Positions 48,661-64,000 of a stretch of DNA of 64,000 nt are shown here, piece by piece. Both the position numbers and the translations under genes were made by a program. Position 1 is the stretch's first letter, and each line of letters opens with the position of its first letter. The notes beneath the pieces are model-generated. The model was not told the origin of the DNA, made no database searches, and was given only the letters and a program-made list of their open reading frames with translations. Source of the stretch: Diprion similis (lineage: Eukaryota; Arthropoda; Insecta; Hymenoptera; Diprionidae); contig NC_060115.1 in assembly GCF_021155765.1 (NCBI RefSeq), positions 4,340,001-4,404,000 on the forward strand, read 5' to 3'.

Positions 48661-49484
48661 AGATACCTGGCACAGCAAGTAGCCAACAGCTGAGGGATCT
48701 CGGAAAGATTCAAGAGTAAAATTGAGAAAAGAGAAAACACAAATATATCCAAGTACCAATGGAAGTCCTTGTTTCAATGAATTTGATAACAAATAATGTT
48801 CACTTAGGATTTCAATTATGATTAAAGATTTATTATTAGCAAACAAAGCACGGTTGGGCACGTTACTGTGGAGGCAAGACTCAACAGATTACGAAAATGC
48901 CGTCACGGGTTTACGGGGGTGACGTCACTGGCGTCTTAGCCTTATAAGATGGCGGCGAATCCGCTGGTCTAGCATGGTTTCACATTGTGCCGCGATGGGC
49001 AGCACGAACCTGTATACAGAGCACTAGATCCGTAATTCATGGTAAAACGCACCCAATGTGGTATAGTATACCACAGACCTAAAATCATAAGTTTATAGTC
49101 GAGTGGTTTTGTATACGCAAACGCGATACCATCATATCTGAAGCAAAGCGTATAGATCTGAAGTTAATTATTGAAAACAATGTGAATAAAATCTTTGATA
49201 TTCTGTGTTTGGAACAGCTCCCTAGTAATCATTTTTTAACGTGTTACTGTTCATAAATGACATTAGTTTATATATTGACCCTACTCTTCGACGAGGGTAT
49301 TCGAGTTGTCAAACTATCTCACTCAAAGCCAATTTGAATTATGTAGAGTGTCTCTCGCATTCGATTTAGGTTAGTTCTGAGCAGCAGATATCACTGTAGT
49401 ATAGAAATTCATCACCGCATACGACTTGCAAATTTATGAATAAACATCTATCACAGGGGGACGGTTATTACGGAATCGTTAACT
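48661..49484. promoter_or_regulatory. Upstream region and probable promoter of the 1792-residue gene
   Basis: Between the satellite edge and the start codon lie a perfect CRE, TGACGTCA (48920-48927), and, 18 bp later, AAGATGGCGGC (48946-48956), the YY1/Pho-type motif often found at transcription starts. The ATG in that motif opens a seven-codon upstream ORF (stop about 48970). The rest is AT-rich, and an in-frame TGA lies 48 nt before the main ATG. Confidence 0.5.
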
Positions 49485-52400
49485 ATGAACATAGATATCA
49501 GAGGTGTAGATTACATGCTGTTTCAAGGAACTGTTGACGCTGGATTGACGGGAGATGTTCAGAACGCCTTATGCGTTAACCAGAAACAGACAGATCCAGC
49601 CTTTGACAAGGTATAAAAACAATGCTTTTAGATAAAAGTAATCTGATGGAAAATGAATCACAAAAAATATGTATCCAAACTTGCATTTGTTTTCTATAAC
49701 AATTTATCCTACTATAGTTTTGAACATCATGTATTCATTATTCAAATCCAATTTAGAGTTTAATTAATCTAGTAGTCAGTTTCTTTCTCTATTTAAATAA
49801 GATATAACCTCACTCTAATCCTATTAATTATCGATTTTACCACAGGTGGTGGATGAACCACTGACATCATCTGCTTATGAAAAGACGACGGGAATTGTGC
49901 CATCAGAACGGCCTAAAAGTCGATTCAAAAGTTCAGTGGTGCTTGGATCCATAGACGCAACCACATTGCTAGAGGAAAACAACGGGCAGAGTGTTGAGTT
50001 TGATGATAACGTTCCCTTCGATGGCCTGTTAGCGATATCTGCAATGGAAGAAAACGAAGAATATATACAGAATGTTTCTAATACTCAAGATTTATTGGAT
50101 AAGGAAGGAAATGATTTTACATTTTTTAAAAAACTACATGAGGATCAGAAATTCCGTTATGATTCCAATCACTCCCTATCTTCTACTGGTTATGAAACCT
50201 TAGAAATGATCGATGATGATGTAAATAACAGTTTAGATAGTTTGCGGCAAAAACTTGATGAAGGTTCTAGCGAGAATTTGCACAATGCCAAAACCAGTAA
50301 TATGAAGTTCAATTTTGAATCAAAATGGAACGACGTTAGCAATAATCGTCAAATAAAGACAGATAATATTACGGATTCTACCAAAAGTCATCATGAATCA
50401 GAAATCGAATCAAATTCAGATTTCGTGAATAAGAAATATGTAATATTACTTGATGCATCAGATGATGAGGATGGAGATGATAATTCTATAGTCAATTTTC
50501 TGATGGCAAATCGCGATATGCTTAACACAAATAAATTGGAACAGGAGGATGAAACTTTGCAACTGATTGCATATCGTCAAACCTTTCATTTGGATGACCA
50601 ATCGACTTGTAGGGAACTTCGTAAACAAAATTCGTCAGAAATCAATGATCTATCACCTGTTAGTGCCAAGAATTCTACTAGTCAAAATCTACCAACAGAT
50701 GAATTCGGGTCAGTGAATACGACGATATTGGACTACAATCAAAACTTCAATGAAACATACACCGTGTCTATATCTACTTCGAATAAAAAGACTAAACAAA
50801 TGGTAACTTTTAGCACCAACGACTCTGAAAGTGCCAGTGGACAGGACAAAAAGGAGCTACACTCATGTAATAGAAGGCCTGAGGCTCTGAAAATGTCCGA
50901 AAATCAAAATACCAAAAGTAATTCCGATTTCAGAAATAATTGTGCCACAATACATTCTTTCAATGAAGAAACGTCTCTACAATCCATGAACCTCTTTCAG
51001 CCCCATTCTTCCTGTGAAAATCACATTCAGGATATTGATAACAGAATAAAGATGGAAGTGGGCAGAGTGTCGTTAAACTCGAACACTTCATATTCAGTCA
51101 AAAAAAATGTGACAGACTCTCTTAAAACAGCAACGAATCAACGAAAAAGTTGTGACATAACTAGTAGAAGGAGACGTACCTCACACCAAAGTTTTCGTCG
51201 CTACACAAGAAGCACAACTATGCCCTTGATGAAAGCAAAGAACTTTCCGATGCTATGTATGAGAAATGCTTCTGTAGTTAGAAAACGATACAGTATGCAA
51301 ACAAGTCGAAAGTTATCAGCATTCCGAAAATTGAGAAAGCTAAATCAGAAAGTTTTTGCAGATTCTATTAGAATGAGAGCTTTTGAAGATTCGAACTACA
51401 CGAAGGTATCAAACAAGTCTGAGAGTATTGAAAGATCTTGTATAATAGATTTGCCAGTAGCAGATACCAAAGATGTGTTTAAAACAAATGTAAACAATGA
51501 TTCTGGAATATTGAAATCGCGAAATTTGTTGGAAAAACAGATGAATAAAAATCCAACCTCTGAACAGCAGTTTGCGAATTCAATAGCTGGATGCACAGAA
51601 ATGAAATTGGAAACTGTAATTAATTGGACAGAAAGTACCGATGATTCTACAAGTGACTGTACTACAGCACCTACTATTAAAATTGAAGTAGAATCTGATG
51701 ATGAAGCTGAAGATTCTAACGTTGACATGCTTCATTTTATGTTGTTGAAAGAAATGTGGAGTAATAAAAATGCAAATGAACAATTAGACATTAGCGAGAC
51801 ATACCTAGAACAAAATGAACTTTTCGTTACTTTGTTGAAGGAATTTTTGAACAAAAAAAATTGTTCTATGTACATACCTCAGTTAACAGGGATCGATAAA
51901 TTTCTGAAGGAACGAAATATCAATATAGTCACAGCCGGTACACATAATAATATAGTAAGCCAGAAAAAGGCATATCCTTCAAAAAGTGATGCAGATACAT
52001 TTTCAACAAAAACTGCATTTACCAAGTCATTTGAATCTTTGGACGCTAATATAAAAAGCAATTCTAACCATTCTCGATCTCTGCGAAAGCAAACCACAGT
52101 ATCCGATGTGCCTTATCTGGAAGATGAGAAATTTCTTTATCGTCATGATATGTCCTCAATGAGAAAAAATCTATCACCAGTACCAACACCTACTTTCAAT
52201 GATGACCTAAAAATTGAGAAACCAAATTGCGAATGCAGTATGCAAGACGAAGTGCACGTAAAAACGGAATTTTGCAATGTTAACTACTGTGAACAATATG
52301 ATACTGCAAGCAATGTTATGCTATCAATGCATAAAATTTATGATGCGAACGAGACCAGCACTGTGAAATCAGAGATGGAAAATTTTGAAGATGAAATGGA

Positions 52401-55312
52401 CATTGATGAAACTAAAGAAATAATATTCCCTGAAGGTATAGGAAGTATGAACTTACCTTTCAATTGCAAGTGCAGTGAAAATTTTATATATGGAACACAT
52501 ATCGGTACTGCCTGCGATGCAGTTCAAAAATATTCTTGTAACTGTAATGAATCACAAGATTTTGATTGTAAGGACTTGGATAACAGTTCTGGAGTAACTA
52601 AGAGTCAATATTCCTCCTATACATACAGCGTTAGAAAGAGCCAAAGATTAGAATGCCCCAGAAATCAAATTTCACAGCCTGTTGTGAAATTAGAAATAAT
52701 GGACCCAGAAAACTGCAGAGCCCAACCAACTGTGATATTGAAAGAGAGAAGAAAAAAGTCAGGACATCAGGATTCTTGTCGGACTCTTCCAGATAAAAAA
52801 AGAAGAGTGAAACGGGCTCTCCAACATTCTGCTAAAAGAAAACTAGAACCTCAAGAATGTATAAGTGCAAGAACCAGAAGTAGATGTACCAGAAGTTCAA
52901 AGAATTCACAAACTCAAATTCAACATTCTTCCGATCCTTTGGCACGTCAGAAAAGAAAGCGACCCAAAAATTCAACCGCAATTGAATCAAGATGCACAAA
53001 ACGCAAGGCTAGACGTACTAGAAGAGTTTCTACACCGACTCGAACAATTACAGCCAATGAACAGGGCAAAAGAGATACAGATATGGAAATAATAGAACGC
53101 ACTTCAGAATGTTCAGTGAATCAATCTCCTCGGAAAAACAGTTTTAGTACAAAACGAAAACTCAGACCACAACCTCAACATCAAATGAAAGATAAAGCAC
53201 ATGAACCGATAATACACGAAACAAAATCTAAAAGTTCTCTGGAATCAAAAACATTGCCGAATTTACAATCTCGAATTTCTGCATCGACTCGAATAATTTC
53301 AAGTAATGAACAGGGCGAAAAAGATTCAGATATGGAAATAAGAGAACGCATTTCAGAATGTTCAGTGAATCAATCTCCTCGCAAAAACATTTGTAGTACA
53401 AAACGAAAACTCAGACCACAACGTCAAAATCCAATGAAACACAAAGCACATGAACCGATAATACACAGAACAAAATCTAAAAATTCTGTGGAATCGAAAA
53501 CGTTGCCAAATTTACAACTTCGAGTTTCTGCATCGACTCGAATAATTGCAGGTAATGAACAGGGCGAAAAAGATTCAGCTATGGAAATAATAGAACGCAA
53601 TTCAGAATGTTCAGTGAATCAATCTCCTCGGAAAAACAGTTTTAGTACAAAACGAAAACTCAGACCACAACGTCAAAATCCAATGAAAGACAAAGCACAT
53701 GAACCGATAATACACAGAACAAAATCTAAAAATTCTATGGAATCAAAAACATTACCAAATTTACAACTTCGAGTTTCTGCATCGACTCAAATAATTTCAG
53801 GTAATGAACACGGCAAAAACAATTCAGATATGGAAATAATAGAACGCACTTCAGAATGTTCAGTGAATCAATCCCCTCGCAAAAACATTCGTAGTACAAA
53901 ACGAAAACTCAGACCAAGACGTCAAAATCCAATGAAGGACGAAGCACATGAACTGATAATACACAGAACCAAATCTAAAAATTCTATAGAATCAAAAACA
54001 TTGCCAAATTTACAACTTCGAGTTTCTGCATCGACTCAAATAATTTCAGGTAATGAACAGGGCGAAAAAGATTCAGATATGGAAATAATAGAATGCACTT
54101 CAGAATGTTCAGTAAATCAGTCCCCTCAGAAAGACATTTGTAGTACAAAACGAAAACTCAGACCACGACGTAAAAATCCAATGAAGGACGAAGCACATGA
54201 ACCGATAATACACAGAACGAAATCTAAACATTCTATGGAATCAAAAATATTGCCAAATTTACAACTTCGTATAGCAGATCAGATATCTGACATTTGCAAG
54301 GCAAACAAGGATAATATCGCTAGAAACAATCGTACTAAAGATATGTCTAAAAGCTTAGTCAAGACGAAAGGTGAGAAAAATATACCGAGAATTTTGAAAC
54401 GTAACGCAAAGCCTTCAAATTCTAAAAATCAAATGGAAACTGACCAACAAAGTATAGACGGCGAAAACACGGTCCATTTGACATACCAAGTTCTGCGATC
54501 TACATTGCAAAAAACACATCCTATTGGAAACGACAAAGCTGTATCAACAGAAAAAGATTCCACAGTATTATCTACCAATGGATACACATCTGATACTTCC
54601 AACAATATACAAGGCGAAAAAGAGATATCTGAGGAGCCTGTGGAAACAACAGAAACAGTGGAAAATATTCGAGCACCAACAATAAATTTATGCAATGTAA
54701 GTAAATTTATACCATTTACTATGGACCTTTGATTTGATATTAATTTCATTACTGAACATGTATCTTGATATCATAGATGGATAATTTAATACCTTTTTAT
54801 GCCTTTCCCACATAGGATCTCTATACACGATACTTTACAAATTTCATCACTGCAAGCGGCTACAAAGTGAAATTTTGCTATGTTAATAGAAGACTTGCAG
54901 TATTGAACGCTGTCATAGCAAACGCAGATGAAGCAGACAGTTTTGTAAAAGCATTTTCACAGTTCGACTGTGCAAATTACAATGTGTGGAGAGATACCAA
55001 ACAGGGAAGGTAAATTTTTGACAGGTCTTGTTCAAATATTGAAAATATACTACCAAGTAAGTTCTTGTTCCGACACTGACGAAAATCGAATAATTCTATT
55101 ACAGGTATATTTTACATCGTACATGGCTTTGTGGGATTAACGGATCTCAAGATCCAGATGTTAATTACAAAAATTTGTCATGTCAAGCAAGGATACACAT
55201 TTCTGTAGACAATCCCACCACTCATGATTTTAATGCTCATGTTTTGATTTATAAAGAACACACTCATTATTCAGCAAATAAAGAACAGTTATTACGTATT
55301 ATTCCTCTGTAA
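49485..55312 (+). CDS. Large repeat-rich protein with SUMO-type motifs and C-terminal FLYWCH/WRKY-GCM-like zinc finger, unrecognised
   Basis: Four exons, 49485-49610, 49846-54696, 54816-55009 and 55105-55312, have consistent phases and encode 1792 residues. An upstream in-frame TGA supports the ATG. I do not recognise an orthologue. Residues 1-1100 are polar, acidic and Ser/Asn-rich. They contain VILLDASDDEDGDD (241-254), a SUMO-interacting-motif shape, and six SUMO-acceptor motifs at K444, K629, K654 (IKIEVESDDE), K848, K883 and K990. Residues 1103-1517 are five tandem 83-residue repeats, each with NQSPRK- and STKRKLRP-like basic elements. The last exons give VWRDTKQGRYILHRTWLC with C1733, C1750, H1776 and H1778 (C-x16-C-x25-H-x-H). 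This resembles FLYWCH, GCM-WRKY or FAR1/MULE zinc fingers. I infer a nuclear, DNA-binding, SUMO-linked protein; the function is not shown. Confidence 0.8.
53026..54270 (+). repeat. Coding minisatellite, five 249-bp units
   Basis: Units at 53026-53274, 53275-53523, 53524-53772, 53773-54021 and 54022-54270 lie inside exon 2 of the 1792-residue gene. The period of 249 bp is exactly 83 codons, so the frame is kept. Each unit runs from (I/V)S(A/T)(S/P)T through ECSVNQSP and KRKLRP to LPNLQ. Units 2-5 are more alike than unit 1, which points to recent expansion. Confidence 0.95.
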
Positions 55313-58300
55313 CATTAATTACATTAAAAGTATAATTATATTGACTTCTGAGAACCGAAGTGTATATTTTTTTACGTCTATAATAAATCCTATAGCTTAA
55401 GATAGTAAGTTAAGGTTGGGGTTTACAAATTTGTTTACCTATAAATTAAAAAATTTCTCAATTTTGGAAGCCCTAAAGTTTTTGCACGTTTTCTCAAAGT
55501 CGACAACGATGCAAAATCAAAATTCAAATCACGCAAAAGCTATTCATTAAAAAACTATCTACCTTACGGAAAATGCTCATTCGTGACTAAAATTAGTACA
55601 AGGTTTTTTTTTTCAAATAGCATTATTGTGCACGTTATTTTTAAAAACCCACTACAAATTCAAATATTATTACGAAAGAACTTATCACTTCGGCGCTTAA
55701 ATCTATATTAAGAAAAGATAACTCGTTAAACATGCTTCTTTACCAAAGGTATAAGAAGAGTTAAAGTTTATGTTTTTAATATTCATTAATTTAAAGTCGT
55801 AATTTGTTTTGTATCAATTATTTATTTTTCCATACAAATTATAAACATGTTTTTTTCAAATACTGTACATATACTGAGTTCTATTATACTTTTAAACCTC
55901 TAATTTAATGATATATTTCATTTATTTTCATTTACTTGTTAAGTCAACTACTTTGATCCTCATTTCGTTTCATTTATGATAATATAATATACAGGTAGAT
56001 TTTCTTCATCTCCATTATTTTCAATTTTTTTTTTATCTGTTTCATTATGATCAAGCTCAATTCATTGATATGGCAGTTCCAGATATGGACATATTAAAAC
56101 TTTACTTCAGGTGTGTTATAATGGTTTTCCCACTGCAGAATAGTACGCTCTTCGGTAAAAATTACAAATAAACATAGAGAAAAACTTAGGAGTTGGATTC
56201 TGCAGATCAAAAGTCTAAGTAACATAATCTTTGAAACGCGAATTTGTGATGGAGTCCATGTAAATATATACAAAGTTACTTAAAAAATCTGAACATGCTA
56301 TAAGATGTGTTGATGTATATAGTGCGAACTGATTTTCATTTATTGTTACTCTGCCATTTTTTGTATCTTTGCTGGTTACTGATTTTCGATATCATCAATA
56401 TAGAGTCAGAGAGTACTATTTTCTATCTTCACAGAAGACATAGATAAATATATATTTTCATAATCTTTTCTTATAAATGTAATTCGCTTACGTTAAAATC
56501 ATTAATGTTAATAATATTAGTGCCGGTACTTCTTTTTTTATGCTCAATTCAAATTTTTGTTTCCGCACAAAAAACACACATAATTAAAAGAAATTTATTT
56601 GAACATCACTCGTTAATATTGCGTGGTATGAATAAAAAATTTCACATATGTAAAATCGTTTTAGCCTTAAAATAAAAACCTAAAATTTGCTATACCATAT
56701 TTCATCTGCTAGCAAACAAAAACTTTTTTGCTTTATAATTAATTATTATAAAAATAACAATAACTAAGAAGTACTGAAGCTGCCAATTTGCAAGTACAAA
56801 TAAACATAAAAATAGATAATTTTCTTTTTCTTCGAATAAAATTCCTTCCTCATTGATCAGCCATACAGCGAATTTGTTTCTCACCAAGAAAATACAAAAA
56901 AAAAATTAAAAAAAAAATAAAACACCAAAGAAAAACATATTTCTGACTAAAAGAGAGATCAAAATACATTGCCACTTGTTTCGTTATAATAATTAAAGTA
57001 ACGATACGGTAATTAATAGTAATGTATTCTTAAAATAAACCTATGTGTTTTTATCGGTTATGGGTAAATTTGTTACTGATAGGCAAGTTCTATGTCAAGA
57101 TAAAACAACAAATCGAAATATATTGTGTTTAAGTAGAAGGAGTAAGTAATTTTTGATACGTCGTTTTTACCAAAATACCTTGGTATCCGAAAGTGCGAAT
57201 GACTTACTCAGTATAAAATCGTGTCAACAATAAATGTTGTGAAGTATTTCCATTGAAAATTACCAGGGTTTACGCGATGAACACTTAAATACTACAGTAC
57301 TAACTGAAGATATGGTACAAAGCATTCTTTCAAATTGATCTGATGTTTGGAAGTAGTTTTCGTCGACAATTACGCATCAAAGATTAAGTACAAAACAATT
57401 CAAAGGACGAACGCGGCATATTTTTTTTAGTCTGTCTTAGGTTTTGAAAAATGCATTAAAATTACGGTGACCTAAATAAACCCTGGACTTGAAAAAATCT
57501 AAAACTTGCCGAATCAAAATCGTGTTAAGAACTGAGAAACAGGTGGGCGTGTGCTGAGAAAATATTGCTTTGTAAATGTAGTATAAAGTTAAAAACGAAA
57601 ACAGTACGCTAAAGTAAGAAAGTAATTCGTGTGTAAACTACAGAAAAAAGGAGCTTAGAAATATAATGTAGACTGATTATAACAAGTACGAACACATTTC
57701 TATTCTACGTGTTGCTGCCAAAAAGATAAGGGTAGCATCGCACAAGTATTAGGTATTGTTAAAAAAGATTGTCTGCATTCTCGAAAATCAAAAAACCTTC
57801 ACTAAGATAAAAATAAAAATAGTCATCTCACTAGATGATTGAAAATTGAAGGAGCTCCAAAAAAGCTCTCAGTATAAATTGTAATAGTTTAAAAACAATC
57901 TGTATAGAGTGTAATAAAAATGTGCAAAACTACTTTATTTCTCTTTCTTTTCCTTTCACTATTAAAAAGAATTATAAAAATCAGAAGATTTATAAATTTG
58001 TAATGGCATTCCTTTAGCTTTCATTTCCATTAAAACTTAAAATCACTTTGATAGCTTTATACATGACCATTTACAACAATGAAAATCGCAAACATTGTCA
58101 TAATATTTCATTCAGCAACATATACTATTATTCGTAATAATATAATATGTTATTTACGTGTGGATGTCTTGCCTGATCTCCTATTAGCTAGTTCAATAAT
58201 AAAACTATAATACTAAGTAAAGTTGGTACTGAGCCACTCCGATATCTAAGTTTTTTGTTCGCTCCAAATTCCAGTATGACATGTTCTCTATACCATTATT

Positions 58301-59424
58301 ATTTATTGTCATATACATATATTTCTTTTCCATTTTTTCACTTGCCGTCAGAAATTTGACCAACAAAATACCATATACACATGTTGTAGGTCCTTCTAAG
58401 AAATTGGATTCACCATCTTTTTGAAGTTGTTCATTTTTCGTAAAAATGTTAGTAACCTTTCGCTCTATGATTTCTTTTCTTTTTGTTACTAGTTTATTAG
58501 CGATAATGATTATTGCACGTTACTATTAGCCTGTTACTCTTTGGACCTTTCATTGCGACTAATGAACAGTGTTACATTATGGTTGTTATCTCATACTATT
58601 TCAAACTTTCCATGTTGAAGTTTGCACATTGTATATATAACATTTTTTTAGAAAAATAAAGTTAAAACATCATGGTTTACTGCAAATTGGAAATTTGAAC
58701 TAACCATGAGCTCGGGCTGGCTAGTACGCTTCTATGTCTCTGGGTGCATTTGTGTTCTATTATGGAGATTCTAAGCTTCGAGGATGTTTTCAAACTGTAT
58801 GTGAAATAACCAAGCCGATTAAATACGCGAAACATCATGTCAAGAAGAAAAATCTTGTATCGTTGAAAAACTTTTAAGAATAAATGTTTTTAATAAAAAC
58901 AATTGTCGTTGGAATATTTCCTGACAAATTACTAAAGTATGACTATTAAGTTTGAAAGATGTGATTTATAATAAGAGATATCAAATTGAACATCCCAACG
59001 TATTGCACAAGAATTACTAGGCTTGGTAATATCACTGAATTTAGTGCAATAAACAGGAACCAACGAATTATAAAGCGCATTACTTTGACCAACAGAAAGA
59101 AGACAAAAATACAACATTGAACAGAGCATGAAACATAATTTCATCTCATCGAATTCTTCGACAATGTCAAATAGTTACCCAAGTGTTTGTCGCAGGTAAA
59201 AATCGAAAAAAATTTGGGAAAACAACAACAGCGCTTCAAAAGTTCGTGTAAACGCTGGGCTAGTTTCTCATGCATATGCTCTTTGTAACTCGTTGACCAA
59301 AACATCCTCTTTAGAGACCCCTTAAAATGATGTGTGTTATTATATGTATGTTTGTGTGGATGAGTAGTGGGTGTAGGCACTGATGGGGGTGGATGGCTGC
59401 GTGACGAGCAGATAAAAAAACAGA
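55313..59424. other. AT-rich convergent region, no gene recognised
   Basis: About 4.1 kb between the stop codons of the 1792-residue gene (+) and scalloped (-). AATAAA at 55382-55387, 70 nt past the first stop, is a good poly(A) signal for that gene. On the minus strand AATAAA at 58302-58307 could end a scalloped 3' UTR of about 1.1 kb; others occur further left. No ORF here resembles a known protein. A-rich runs lie near 56890-56930. Confidence 0.6.

Positions 59425-64000
<4,576 letters not shown>

Noticed and set aside
48646-48861. 71-codon minus-strand ORF at the right satellite edge
   Set aside because: It starts in unique DNA and ends in decayed satellite; the hydrophobic stretches match AT-rich codons and no gene context is seen.
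49846-54732. Start of the large gene at the first ATG of exon 2
   Set aside because: The open frame continues upstream through GTG to a clean acceptor at 49845, and a good 42-codon first exon with an upstream in-frame stop joins in phase.

Overview
This is nuclear DNA of an insect. The genes have short GT-AG introns and AT-rich intergenic DNA. Five of the six genes resemble known families: muscle protein 20, ribosomal protein L31, THO complex subunit 2, an OFD1-like centriolar protein and scalloped/TEAD. The Mp20 and scalloped sequences look hymenopteran to me (bee, wasp or sawfly), but that is an impression from memory and not a phylogenetic test. Nothing suggests bacterial or viral DNA.

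Layout. 1-2.6 kb: no gene seen. 2.6-4.5 kb (-): complete Mp20, four coding exons, with a TATA/initiator pair just upstream. 4.5-8.4 kb: intergenic, holding one weak small ORF and a palindromic MITE-like element. 8.4-9.3 kb (-): complete RpL31. 10.0-18.6 kb (+): complete THOC2, 28 coding exons, divergent from RpL31. Its last intron looks like a minor-class (U12) AT-AC intron. 19.0-20.6 kb (-): a short OFD1-like protein with an RFX X-box-like site upstream. 21.15-48.66 kb: one uninterrupted satellite array of about 88 monomers of 312/313 bp with nested higher-order repeats, occupying 43% of the window. 49.5-55.3 kb (+): an unrecognised four-exon gene for a 1792-residue, very polar protein. It has a SUMO-interacting-motif-like segment, six SUMO-acceptor-type motifs, five tandem 83-residue repeats and a C-terminal C-C-H-H module resembling FLYWCH/WRKY-GCM zinc fingers. 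55.3-59.4 kb: AT-rich convergent 3' regions. 59.4 kb to the right edge (-): the 3' half of scalloped, covering the YAP-binding domain; the TEA DNA-binding exons lie outside the window.

The genes form no operon-like pathway. THOC2 (mRNA export), RpL31 (translation), Mp20 (muscle), OFD1-like (centriole/cilium) and scalloped (Hippo output) are ordinary neighbours. The parts most worth a second look are the satellite with its recent amplification blocks, the unknown repeat-rich gene beside it, and the predicted U12 intron at the end of THOC2. All exon joins were made by eye from splice consensus, reading phase and family resemblance; none was tested against transcripts.
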